Below are positions 1 to 8,148 of a DNA stretch of 64,000 nt, one piece after another (the first letter of the stretch is position 1; each line of letters opens with the position of its first letter). Position numbers and translations under genes: made by a program. Origin of the DNA: XBB1006 sp051877515 (GTDB lineage Bacteria; Bacillota; Clostridia; Lachnospirales; Lachnospiraceae); the NCBI GenBank assembly GCA_051877515.1, contig JBJEIY010000017.1, positions 310,001-374,000 on the forward strand, given 5' to 3'. The notes below the pieces were generated by a model. It made no database searches and was not told the origin of the DNA. It was given only the letters and a program-made list of their open reading frames with translations.

Positions 1-492
1 GGATTTGTTTCGGATAATATTGACACGTTCCGTGCGATCATCACTCCTATTGATATTGCGGGAGAGAGACTTGGTACTCTGTTTTTATACAAACAAAACT
101 GCTCCTACGATATTGATGATATAATTCTAAGTGAGTATGGAACGACTGTTGTAGGACTGGAAATGATGCGTTCTGTGAACGAAGAGAGTGCGGAGGAAAC
201 AAGAAAGATCCAGGTTGTGAAGTCGGCAGTTTCCACATTATCATTTTCCGAGTTAGAGGCGATCATTCATATTTTCGAAGAACTGGAAGGAAACGAGGGT
301 ATTTTGGTTGCAAGTAAGATCGCTGACCGGGTAGGCATTACCAGATCCGTGATCGTGAATGCGCTTCGTAAGTTTGAGAGTGCAGGAGTCATTGAGTCCC
401 GTTCTTCCGGAATGAAGGGAACTTATATCAAAGTTCTGAATGATTATATTTTTGAAGAACTGGAAGGAATCAAGCGACAAAATAAGAAATAG
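1..492 (+). CDS. codY: GTP/branched-chain amino acid-responsive regulator CodY (5'-truncated)
   Basis: Only the C-terminal 163 residues are present; the reading frame is open from base 1, so roughly the first 95 residues of a protein usually near 260 lie upstream of the window. The visible part covers the end of the GAF effector domain and the C-terminal winged helix-turn-helix (about residues 100-145 of the fragment, with the motif ASKIADRVGITRSVIVNALR). Known CodY proteins bind GTP and branched-chain amino acids and mainly repress stationary-phase, nitrogen and often motility genes. It sits directly upstream of flgB, as in Bacillus subtilis, and is closed off by its own terminator. Identification is firm from the HTH sequence and position. 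Confidence 0.95.
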   Translation, partial: GFVSDNIDTFRAIITPIDIAGERLGTLFLYKQNCSYDIDDIILSEYGTTVVGLEMMRSVNEESAEETRKIQVVKSAVSTLSFSELEAIIHIFEELEGNEGILVASKIADRVGITRSVIVNALRKFESAGVIESRSSGMKGTYIKVLNDYIFEELEGIKRQNKK

Positions 493-520
493 TATGCTTT
501 GCATAGGGATATGCAGTGGT

Positions 521-557
521 AAAAGGATTTATAGAGCAATCTATAAGTCCTTTTTTG
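521..557 (+). terminator. Intrinsic terminator of codY
   Basis: A 15-bp inverted repeat (521-535 with 540-554, one G-U pair, 4-base loop GCAA) runs into a short T tract. The placement 29 bases after the codY stop and before the flgB promoter suggests it separates codY transcription from the motility operon. Confidence 0.85.
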
Positions 558-629
558 TATATTTATTTTCTTATATAGACCAGATTTTAAGAAGAAATGT
601 CATATCCTGTAAAAAAACAGAAAAAACTC

Positions 630-657
630 TTGTTTTTTGCTACATATCCTATATAAT
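630..657 (+). promoter_or_regulatory. Sigma-A type promoter of the fla/che operon
   Basis: TTGTTT (630-635), 16-base spacer, perfect TATAAT (652-657). The predicted start near base 664 leaves a leader of only about 37 bases before flgB, too short for a c-di-GMP riboswitch like the one before flgB in Clostridioides difficile. No sigma-28 consensus is visible here. Confidence 0.75.
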
Positions 658-700
658 AGATAAAGAGGTACTATATCTTGTGGTGAAAGGAGACGATGGG

Positions 701-1096
701 ATGATCAATTCAGGAATCTATGATTACATTAATGTTCTTGATAAGGCAGCGGATGCCAGCTATCTTCGTAATGAAGCGATTTCTAATAACATTGCCAATG
801 ATGATACCCCCGGCTATAAGCGTGTAGATGTGGATTTTCAGAGCGTTTTGGCAGCGGAGATTGGTAAATCCAAGTATGTTAGTCTGGATAAGAAGATAAA
901 AGATGTAAATCTGTCGCATCTTAATGTAACAGCCCAGAAGGATCTGTCATCTTATTCGTATTCTTATAGATTAGACGGAAACAATGTAGATATGGATACG
1001 GAAAATGTGGAACTTGCAGCGAACCAGATTACATATCAGGCGCTGGTGGACAGTATGGGCCAGGAATTTAACCGCATCAAATCGGTGCTGAATTAA
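701..1096 (+). CDS. flgB: Flagellar proximal rod protein FlgB
   Basis: 131 residues, the usual FlgB size. The N-terminus carries the rod/hook signature SNNIANDDTPGYKR (about residues 27-40), and the C-terminal helix is the typical Gln/Asn-rich coiled coil ending in EFNRIKSVLN. FlgB forms part of the proximal rod of the axial structure that crosses the cell wall and is exported by the flagellar type III system. The ATG at 701 is chosen because AAAGGAG ends eight bases upstream; the frame stays open further upstream but that part has no RBS and crosses the promoter. First gene of the fla/che operon, followed 11 bases later by flgC. Confidence 0.95.
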   Translation: MINSGIYDYINVLDKAADASYLRNEAISNNIANDDTPGYKRVDVDFQSVLAAEIGKSKYVSLDKKIKDVNLSHLNVTAQKDLSSYSYSYRLDGNNVDMDTENVELAANQITYQALVDSMGQEFNRIKSVLN

Positions 1097-1107
1097 GGAG
1101 GTAGCCT

Positions 1108-1551
1108 ATGTCAGTATTTCAATCGTTTAATATTAATGCATCAGGATTGACAGCACAGAGATTTCGTACCGACGTAATCTCTGAAAATATTGCAAATGTA
1201 AATACTACCAGGACAGAAGACGGAACACCTTATCGTCGTCAGATTGTGACATTTCAGGAGAAAGATGTTACGCCATTTTCCAATGTCCTGAAACAAACCA
1301 GAGAAGGGGCTTTGGGAAACGGTGTAAAAGTGTATTCCCTGACAGAGGATTACGAAACCGATTTTACCATGACCTATGATCCTTCTCATCCGGATGCGGA
1401 TGAAAACGGATACGTTTCCTATCCCAATGTTAATATAGTGACAGAAATGACCAATCTTATTGATGCCAGTCGTTCTTATGAAGCCAATGCAACAGCCTTT
1501 GATGCCAGCAAGAATATTCTGACTACAGGGTTAAGTCTTGGAAAGAATTAA
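1108..1551 (+). CDS. flgC: Flagellar basal-body rod protein FlgC
   Basis: 147 residues. N-terminal rod motif ISENIANVNTTRT (about residues 26-38) and C-terminal motif IDASRSYEANATAFDASK are diagnostic of FlgC. It is a proximal rod subunit working with FlgB and FliE between the MS ring and the distal rod. A strong AAGGAGG lies seven bases before the ATG. It sits between flgB and fliE in the conserved Firmicutes order with gaps of 11 and 13 bases, indicating co-transcription. Nothing unusual was seen. Confidence 0.96.
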   Translation: MSVFQSFNINASGLTAQRFRTDVISENIANVNTTRTEDGTPYRRQIVTFQEKDVTPFSNVLKQTREGALGNGVKVYSLTEDYETDFTMTYDPSHPDADENGYVSYPNVNIVTEMTNLIDASRSYEANATAFDASKNILTTGLSLGKN

Positions 1552-1564
1552 GGAGGGCTTTTAA

Positions 1565-1882
1565 ATGGATGCAGTAAGTACCTATTCCGCGATTTCCGGT
1601 TTATACAATGAGATGGGAAAAGCGGGTAATACCATATCCGATCAGTCAGGTGATAACGGATTTCAGCAGATTTTTGAATCGGCTATGAATATGATCAATG
1701 AAACCAGTGATCTTCAGAACAAGGCGGAATCTGCAGAGATTCAGTTTGCATTAGGCTTATCCAATAATACACATGATCTGCAGATCGCCCAGGAAAAGGC
1801 AAATGTGGCATTGCAGTATACGGTTGCTGTGCGTGACAGAGCCCTTGAAGCCTATAAGGAGATCATGAACATGCAGATTTAA
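1565..1882 (+). CDS. fliE: Flagellar hook-basal body protein FliE
   Basis: 105 residues, normal for FliE, which joins the MS ring (FliF) to the rod and is needed early for the export gate to pass rod proteins. The second half is the conserved FliE core, with ASMI-type helix residues around SNNTHDLQIAQEKANVAL and ending in AYKEIMNMQI. The RBS AAGGAGG precedes the ATG. It follows flgC and precedes fliF in the classic rod/MS-ring order. Confidence 0.95.
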   Translation: MDAVSTYSAISGLYNEMGKAGNTISDQSGDNGFQQIFESAMNMINETSDLQNKAESAEIQFALGLSNNTHDLQIAQEKANVALQYTVAVRDRALEAYKEIMNMQI

Positions 1883-1935
1883 TCCGGTTCTTTTGACAGT
1901 CTGAGAAAACGGTAGGAGACAACTAGGAGAGTAAT

Positions 1936-3552
1936 ATGAATAATATTCAGGAGAGAATTCAAAGGATTCTAACGAGGATCCTGGAGTGGTGGAAGAAATT
2001 CACAACGAAACAAAAAGTACTCATAGGGGGACTGGCGGCTACTGTGATTCTGGCTTTGGGAATCCTGGCTGTGGTTCTGATGAAACCAACTTATGAAACA
2101 CTGGTGATTGCAGAAAGTGCACAACAGGCTGCATCCATCAAAGAACTTCTGGATAGTGATTCTTCCATCGACTATAAGATCATGGAGGATGATCTGACTT
2201 TTAAGGTAAACAAGGATAATAAGACTGCAGCCAAGTATCTTCTTGGAACGAATGATATTGTTTCGGATGACTATACCCTGGATGATGTGCTGGATGGAAG
2301 TTTCAGCACCACGGAAGCCGATAAGACCAAGAAGTATCAGTTGTATCTGGAAAAACAACTGGCGGAAGATCTGGCAGGAATGGATAATATTGACGAAGCT
2401 AAGGTGAATCTTTCTATTCCGGTAGACGATGGCACCATCCTTGCAAGAGAGGAAGATACCTATGCTTCTGTTACTCTCAAGTTAAAGAAGGAATTAGAGG
2501 AGGGACAGGCCGAAGGACTGGCCAAGTATGTGGCTACAGCTGTAGGTAATGATACTACGGAATCCATTACCATTTTAGACAATCAGGCTAATGTTTTGTT
2601 TGCCGGCGGGGACGAGAGCTCTGCTGCGGGAACTCTGGCAAAACAGTCCAGCCAGAGAAGCTCGGAATCCACCCGTGTAAAAAATGAGATCCGGAGCGTG
2701 ATCCTGGGAACGAATGTTTTTGACAATTGTGAAGTTGGTTTAAATCTGAATATGGATTTTACAACCAAGACGACCAAAGACACAACATATTCCGTGGCAG
2801 ACGGACGTGATGAAGGATACCTGACCAGTAAGGATTTGTACGAGCAGGAAACGACAGGTGGCATGGCAGGGGTGCCCGGAACGGATTCCAATGATCAGGA
2901 TACTACCTATGTAATTGATGATAATGGAATCAGCAGTTCCACGATTTCTGACTCCAGCGAACAATATGCGTTAAACAGTACGGTGACAGATACTGTGGAT
3001 ATGGGCGGAACCATTGATTATGCCAATTCCAGTGCAACCATTGTTGCCATTTCATATAAGTACTACAATGAAGATGCTATGCAGAAGTCCGGTGAGCTGA
3101 ACAACCAGAGTTTTGATGAATTTGTGGCTGCAAACAGTGAACGTACAGAAATTCAGGTTCCGGATAATTATGTGACTATGGTTGCCAATGCAACCGGTTT
3201 TTCGGAGAATAACATTAGTATTGTTGCCTATGAAATTCCGTATTTTGAGTATTCCTCAGGAACCGGCAGAACGGTAACGGATTATGTGGAAATTGCCCTT
3301 GCAATCCTCATTTTTGCATTGCTGGGTTATGTAGTATTCCGGAGTACAAGACCGGACCGGGCAGAGGAAATGGAGCAGGAGCTTTCTGTGGAGTCCCTTT
3401 TGGAATCCACCAAGGCGAACGAGGAACATCTGGAAGATATTGGTTACTCAGAGAAATCTGAGGTTCGTATATTGATTGAGAAGTTTGTAGACGAAAAACC
3501 TGAAGCGGCGGCTGCATTACTAAGGAACTGGATCGAAGAGGAGTGGGATTAA
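1936..3552 (+). CDS. fliF: Flagellar MS-ring protein FliF
   Basis: 538 residues. Two membrane segments (about 28-49 and 449-469) flank a large extracytoplasmic region with ring-building motifs (YASVTLKLK near residue 176) and a variable middle rich in Asp, Thr and Ser. The cytoplasmic tail ends in an acidic helix (ALLRNWIEEEWD) that in known FliF proteins binds the N-terminal domain of FliG. The MS ring is the platform for rotor and export gate. RBS AGGAGAG before the ATG. It is followed after three bases by fliG, consistent with stoichiometric coupled synthesis. Confidence 0.97.
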   Translation: MNNIQERIQRILTRILEWWKKFTTKQKVLIGGLAATVILALGILAVVLMKPTYETLVIAESAQQAASIKELLDSDSSIDYKIMEDDLTFKVNKDNKTAAKYLLGTNDIVSDDYTLDDVLDGSFSTTEADKTKKYQLYLEKQLAEDLAGMDNIDEAKVNLSIPVDDGTILAREEDTYASVTLKLKKELEEGQAEGLAKYVATAVGNDTTESITILDNQANVLFAGGDESSAAGTLAKQSSQRSSESTRVKNEIRSVILGTNVFDNCEVGLNLNMDFTTKTTKDTTYSVADGRDEGYLTSKDLYEQETTGGMAGVPGTDSNDQDTTYVIDDNGISSSTISDSSEQYALNSTVTDTVDMGGTIDYANSSATIVAISYKYYNEDAMQKSGELNNQSFDEFVAANSERTEIQVPDNYVTMVANATGFSENNISIVAYEIPYFEYSSGTGRTVTDYVEIALAILIFALLGYVVFRSTRPDRAEEMEQELSVESLLESTKANEEHLEDIGYSEKSEVRILIEKFVDEKPEAAAALLRNWIEEEWD

Positions 3553-3555
3553 ACC

Positions 3556-4563
3556 ATGGTAAACAATGAAATGTCCGGTATTCAGAAGGCTGCGATTCTT
3601 TTGATTGCCCTGGGACCGGAGAAATCAGCCCAAATCTTTAAACATTTGAAAGAGGAAGAAATCGAAACACTGACTCTTGAAATTGCCAATACCAGGAGTG
3701 TGTCCCCTCAGGAAAAAGAAACGGTACTGAATGAGTTTTACCAGATCTGTCTGGCACAACAGTACATCGCAGAAGGCGGTATCGGCTATGCGAAGAATCT
3801 TTTGGAAAAGGCACTGGGAGACGAAGCAGCGCAGGCGGTTATTACCAGACTTACTGCATCTTTGCAGGTTCGTCCTTTCGAATTTGTCAGAAAAGCAGAT
3901 CCCTCTCAGGTGTTGAACTTTATTCAGGATGAGCACCCACAGACAGTTGCCATGATCCTGTCTTATCTGTCTCCGGCGCAGGCGTCTATGATCCTGAGCG
4001 CTTTGGGACCTGATAAACAGGCTGATGTTGCAAAACGTATTGCTACGATGGATCGTACAAGCCCTGACATTATCAAAGAAGTGGAATCGGTTCTGGAACG
4101 GAAACTGGCATCTTTGATCAATCAGGATTACACCATTGTGGGTGGAGTGGATGCCATTGTTGCTATTTTGAACTCGGTTGACCGCGGAACAGAAAAGCAT
4201 ATTATGGAAACACTTGAAATTGAAGATCCCGAACTGGCTGATGAAATCCGTAAGAAGATGTTCGTATTTGAAGACATCCTGCTTCTGGATGACCGTGCGA
4301 TCCAGCGTGTTCTTCGTGATGTAGATAATAAAGATCTTGGTGTCGCTCTGAAAGTAGCAAATGATGAAGTGAAGAATGTTGTGTTCAAGAATCTGTCCAA
4401 GCGTCTTGCTGCCATGATCCAGGAGGATATGGAATTCATGGGTCCGGTTCGTATGAAGGATGTGGAAGAGGCACAGCAGAAGATTGTTGGAATTATCCGT
4501 AAGTTAGAGGATAGCGGTGAGATTGTAATTTCCCGTGGCGGAGGTGATGAGATCGTTGCCTAA
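3556..4563 (+). CDS. fliG: Flagellar motor switch protein FliG
   Basis: 335 residues, standard size. The N-terminal domain begins GIQKAAILLIALGPE, the middle domain has the hallmark EHPQ motif (residues 126-129) that contacts FliM, and the C-terminal domain carries the charged torque helix (FEDILLLDDRAIQRVLRDVD) that faces MotA. Known role: cytoplasmic rotor ring coupling stator motion to rotation and reversing under FliM/FliY control. The start lies three bases after fliF; the nearest GAGGAG is in the fliF end, so translation is probably coupled. Its last codons overlap the start of fliH. Confidence 0.97.
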   Translation: MVNNEMSGIQKAAILLIALGPEKSAQIFKHLKEEEIETLTLEIANTRSVSPQEKETVLNEFYQICLAQQYIAEGGIGYAKNLLEKALGDEAAQAVITRLTASLQVRPFEFVRKADPSQVLNFIQDEHPQTVAMILSYLSPAQASMILSALGPDKQADVAKRIATMDRTSPDIIKEVESVLERKLASLINQDYTIVGGVDAIVAILNSVDRGTEKHIMETLEIEDPELADEIRKKMFVFEDILLLDDRAIQRVLRDVDNKDLGVALKVANDEVKNVVFKNLSKRLAAMIQEDMEFMGPVRMKDVEEAQQKIVGIIRKLEDSGEIVISRGGGDEIVA

Positions 4564-5434
4564 TCTTGTGAAACAGAGATTTGTGGTAGAGAACAAAGAA
4601 CAGACCAGGTTGATCAACTCCAATGAAAAAATGGAGCAGTTGATCGGACTTGCAGGAAAAGAAGGTTTCACTCCCGGATTATATGCACAGCAGGTGGATG
4701 TTGTTTCTGACGAGAAGGAACAGCAGGAAGGACTTCATGGCGTGGAAGCGCTTCTGAAGGATCAGGATGATCCGGGTGAGGAGGAAACAGACTTTGGAGA
4801 TTCTTTTCCGGGTGAGTCTGATATAGATTTTTCAGAACAGAGTCATGAACAGGCGGATGAAATCCTGCAACAGGCAAGGATGCAGGCTGATCAGATACTG
4901 GAAGAGGCCAGGAGCGATGCTGCCAGAGAGGCAGAGGATATGAAACAACAGGCCTATCAGCAGGGAGTCATACAGGCACAGGAGGAACTTGACCGTCTTA
5001 AACAGTGCCAGCAGGAAGAGTATCAGGAAATGTTGCAGGAACAGAAGGGAGAATATAGGCAGCGTCTGGAACAGTTGGAGCCAGACCTGGTAGAGTCTAT
5101 TCTTTCTGTAGTAGAAGATATATTACATGTGGATATTCAGGACTATGCACCGATTATCCTGGATTTGGTGATGCAGACTGTAATGCAGGTTGAGAGTCCC
5201 AAAGAAATGACCATCATGGCAAGTGAGGAAAACTGTGTTTATATAAAAGAACACAGTGACCAGCTGAGAACCATGATTGGAGAGAAAACCAAATTGGAGA
5301 TTCTGGCTAATCAGATGCTTTCTGTGCAGGAGTGCAGGATTGAAACCGAGTATGGTATCTACGATTGTGGATTTGATGTTCAGCTTAAGAATCTAGGCAA
5401 TCGTATGCGGTTGCTTAGCCGTCAAAAGGAGTAA
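4547..5434 (+). CDS. fliH: Flagellar assembly protein FliH
   Basis: About 295 residues. A Gln/Glu-rich coiled coil (about residues 95-180) precedes a C-terminal FliH/V-ATPase E-subunit-like domain. FliH binds FliI, regulates the export ATPase and docks it at the switch. The start is uncertain: ATG at 4547 lies inside the end of fliG only two bases after GGAGG; in-frame TTG at 4556 would have better spacing, and GTG at 4535 is also open. An overlap with fliG is certain either way. The charged, repetitive first half is poorly conserved between species. Confidence 0.85.
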   Translation: MRSLPNLVKQRFVVENKEQTRLINSNEKMEQLIGLAGKEGFTPGLYAQQVDVVSDEKEQQEGLHGVEALLKDQDDPGEEETDFGDSFPGESDIDFSEQSHEQADEILQQARMQADQILEEARSDAAREAEDMKQQAYQQGVIQAQEELDRLKQCQQEEYQEMLQEQKGEYRQRLEQLEPDLVESILSVVEDILHVDIQDYAPIILDLVMQTVMQVESPKEMTIMASEENCVYIKEHSDQLRTMIGEKTKLEILANQMLSVQECRIETEYGIYDCGFDVQLKNLGNRMRLLSRQKE

Positions 5435-5438
5435 AACT

Positions 5439-6749
5439 TTGCAACTTTCAAAGTATAGCCAGTTAAAGCAGGAGACATTTTTCAACAGGCTTGGTAAGGT
5501 GGTAAAGATTGTAGGTCTTACCATTGAGTCTATTGGACCGGAAGCGAAATTAAATGATTTGTGTTACATTAGAACGGGCGGCGATAACGAGGAAACAATA
5601 GCTTGTGAGGTTGTTGGTTTCCGTGAGAACCGCCTTATTCTTATGCCTTTTGATTCTACGGAAGGTATTGGTGTAGGCTGTCAGGTGGAAAATACCGGAC
5701 ATCCTCTTCAGGTAAAAGTTGGACCGGCCCTTTTGGGACACACTCTGGATGGGATTGGACGGCCTACAGATACAGAAAAAGAGCTGGAAGGCGTTCCTAT
5801 GCCGGTGGAGGCATCGGCTCCGGATCCCATGAAACGTAAGATCATTGATGAGGTTCTGCAGCTGGGAGTGAAGGCCGTAGATGGACTCATTACCGTGGGA
5901 AAAGGACAGCGTATCGGTATTTTTGCGGGCTCCGGTGTGGGAAAAAGTACTTTGCTGGGTATGTTTGCCAGAAATACCAAGGCAGATATTAATGTGATTG
6001 CGCTCATTGGAGAGCGTGGACGTGAGGTACGGGAGTTTATTGAACGGGATCTTGGACCGGAAGGCATGGCCCGATCAGTAGTGGTGGTTGCCACCTCGGA
6101 CAAGCCGGCTTTAATCCGGAATAAGGCAGCAAAAACAGCCACAGCCATTGCAGAGTATTTCCGGGAACAGGGAAAGGACGTTCTTTTGATGATGGACTCC
6201 ATGACCCGTTTTTCCATGGCGCAAAGAGAAATTGGCCTGGCCAGTGGGGAACCGCCGGTGACCAGAGGCTATCCCCCCAGTGTGTATGCTGAGATGCCGA
6301 AACTGTTGGAACGGGCCGGAACTTCAGAAAAAGGATCCATCACCGGATTATACACCGTATTGGTAGATGGAGATGATTTTAATGAACCCATTACAGATAC
6401 GGCCAGAGGTATTCTGGATGGACACATTGTGTTATCCAGAAAACTGGCTCAAAGAAATCAGTATCCCGCCATTGATGTTTTGGCAAGCATATCCCGTGTC
6501 ATGAGTTCCATTGTTGATAAAGATCAGAAAGAGGCAGCGGCACAATTTAAGAATACCCTGTCTGTCTATAATGATGCGGAGGATCTTATTAATATCGGCG
6601 CTTACAAACGGGGCTCGAACCCCGGAATTGATGATGCAATAGATAAAATCGGCAGGATCCGGGATTATATCATGCAGGATACGGACCAAAGCTTTGATTT
6701 TGACGAGGAAGTAGCTATGCTGAAAGCGATTTTTGAGGAATCCATGTAA
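5439..6749 (+). CDS. fliI: Flagellum-specific ATPase FliI
   Basis: 436 residues, full length. Walker A GSGVGKST at about residues 164-171, Walker B LLMMD at 255-259, and the GERGREVREF signature of F1/FliI ATPases around 197-207. It energises unfolding and delivery of export substrates at the base of the flagellar type III apparatus with FliH and FliJ. The start is a TTG at 5439, preceded seven bases earlier by AAGGAG; no ATG lies near. The rare start codon may lower expression. It follows fliH by four bases and precedes fliJ. Confidence 0.97.
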   Translation: MQLSKYSQLKQETFFNRLGKVVKIVGLTIESIGPEAKLNDLCYIRTGGDNEETIACEVVGFRENRLILMPFDSTEGIGVGCQVENTGHPLQVKVGPALLGHTLDGIGRPTDTEKELEGVPMPVEASAPDPMKRKIIDEVLQLGVKAVDGLITVGKGQRIGIFAGSGVGKSTLLGMFARNTKADINVIALIGERGREVREFIERDLGPEGMARSVVVVATSDKPALIRNKAAKTATAIAEYFREQGKDVLLMMDSMTRFSMAQREIGLASGEPPVTRGYPPSVYAEMPKLLERAGTSEKGSITGLYTVLVDGDDFNEPITDTARGILDGHIVLSRKLAQRNQYPAIDVLASISRVMSSIVDKDQKEAAAQFKNTLSVYNDAEDLINIGAYKRGSNPGIDDAIDKIGRIRDYIMQDTDQSFDFDEEVAMLKAIFEESM

Positions 6750-6767
6750 GGAGAGTAGAGCTGGTAT

Positions 6768-7205
6768 ATGAAAAAGTTTACATATTCTATGCAAAGCATC
6801 CTGAATTTGCAATACGAACTGGAAAAACAGCAAAAAGCACTTTTTAGCGAGGCGAATGAAGTCTTATCCCGGGAAGAAGCGGTTTTAAAGGATATGATCA
6901 TGCAGAAGGATTCCTATCAGCAGCAGTTAAAACAGCTTATGTGCGGAGAGATTGATGTCAACAAGATCCAGACTCTGAAACATCAGATAGATGTGATGAA
7001 GTCCCGGATCCGTACACAGATGATGGCAGTCCATATGGCAGAAAAAAATGTGGAAGCTGCACGGATACGATTGACGGAGGCGATGGTTAATCGGAAAACC
7101 CAGGAACGTATGCGGGAAATCGCTTTTGAAGAATATCAAAGAGAAGTAGCGCAAGAAGAAGTAAAAGAGATTGACCAACTGGTAAGTTATACCCATTCTC
7201 ATTAA
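6768..7205 (+). CDS. fliJ: Flagellar export chaperone FliJ
   Basis: 145 residues, almost entirely helical coiled coil with heptad Leu/Ile, Lys, Glu and Gln; begins KKFTYSMQSILNLQ, typical of FliJ N-termini. FliJ is the stalk-like coiled coil inside the FliI ring that links the ATPase to FlhA and recycles chaperones. Family assignment rests on size, fold prediction and the invariant position after fliI. The RBS is GGAGAG, 12 bases upstream of the ATG. Confidence 0.9.
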   Translation: MKKFTYSMQSILNLQYELEKQQKALFSEANEVLSREEAVLKDMIMQKDSYQQQLKQLMCGEIDVNKIQTLKHQIDVMKSRIRTQMMAVHMAEKNVEAARIRLTEAMVNRKTQERMREIAFEEYQREVAQEEVKEIDQLVSYTHSH

Positions 7206-7223
7206 AGGGCAGGTGTTGTGAAT

Positions 7224-8069
7224 ATGGCAGATTTAAGAGAAGAAAAGGAAGATAAGTTAGATCCTAAGGCTGTAAAGAAAGAGGAAAAAGCCAGAAGAAA
7301 AGCAGAAAAGAAACTTGAAAAACAGCGGGCGAAAAAAGAGGATGTGCCGGAGGAAGAACAGGAACCGGAAACTGCCGGCGGTAAAGTGCTGATCATTTTT
7401 GTAACCCTTTTGATTGTGGCAGTATGGCTGACGATTTTTGCTTTGCTGATCAAATGGGATGTAGGTGGCTTTGGCTCCTCGGTGTTATATCCGATCCTAA
7501 AAGATGTTCCTTATGTAAATAAGATTCTGCCGGAGGTGGCTGATCCGGAGAAAGAGGATCCCTATGCCTATGATTCCATGGAGGAAGCTGTGGCACAGAT
7601 CAAGAAACTGGAAAAGCAGTTGGCCGAAGCAAAAGAGAGCTCCGGAAATTCCGATGATGAGATCAGTGAGCTTCAGGATGAAGTGGCAAGATTGAAGGTT
7701 TATGAAAAGGAACAGGCTGATTTTGAAGAAATCCGAACAAAATTCTATGAAGAGGTTGTTTTTGGAGACAAAGCACCCGATATAGATGAATATAAGACTT
7801 TTTATGAATCCATCAATCCTGAAAATGCGGAACAGCTTTATAAGCAGGTTGTGAGTCAGAAGCAGGAAGATGAGGAGATTGCCGATTATGTGAAGGCCTA
7901 TTCGGAGATGAAGCCGAAGGCGGCTGCTGCCATTATGGAGAGTATGACGGATGATCTTGAGCTGGTGGCCAAGATCTTAAGTAATATGAAGGCAGACAAG
8001 AGAGGTGATATTCTGGCAGCCATGAACTCTGATGTTGCAGCGAGTGTAACAAAGCTCATGGAGCCTTAG
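7224..8069 (+). CDS. YlxF/MotE/FlbB-like membrane protein with MgtE-N-like domain
   Basis: 281 residues from ATG 7224 (chosen over GTG 7218 because the AGGTG site is eight bases before the ATG). A Lys/Glu-rich cytoplasmic N-terminus (1-50) is followed by one membrane helix (about 55-77), a coiled coil (about 115-165) and a C-terminal helical domain of the MgtE intracellular-N type (motifs MKPKAAAAIMESM and KADKRGDILAAM). B. subtilis carries ylxF in the same slot between fliJ and fliK; related MotE/FlbB proteins in other bacteria act as chaperones or placement factors for the MotB stator. By analogy it may recruit or stabilise stators; this is inference. Confidence 0.8.
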   Translation: MADLREEKEDKLDPKAVKKEEKARRKAEKKLEKQRAKKEDVPEEEQEPETAGGKVLIIFVTLLIVAVWLTIFALLIKWDVGGFGSSVLYPILKDVPYVNKILPEVADPEKEDPYAYDSMEEAVAQIKKLEKQLAEAKESSGNSDDEISELQDEVARLKVYEKEQADFEEIRTKFYEEVVFGDKAPDIDEYKTFYESINPENAEQLYKQVVSQKQEDEEIADYVKAYSEMKPKAAAAIMESMTDDLELVAKILSNMKADKRGDILAAMNSDVAASVTKLMEP

Positions 8070-8148
8070 AATATAATTGCTTTCGTAAGAAAGCAGGTTC
8101 CCTTTTAGGGAAAATGAAACTTGACAGTTTAAGAAAGGAGGAAGTCGT

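Noticed and set aside
583..597. CodY box upstream of flgB
   Set aside because: About five mismatches to the 15-base consensus in an AT-rich region; kept only as a weak remark, not as a feature.
8121..8126. TTGACA before fliK as a promoter
   Set aside because: No -10 element at 16-18 bases; that stretch is the RBS and start codon of fliK.
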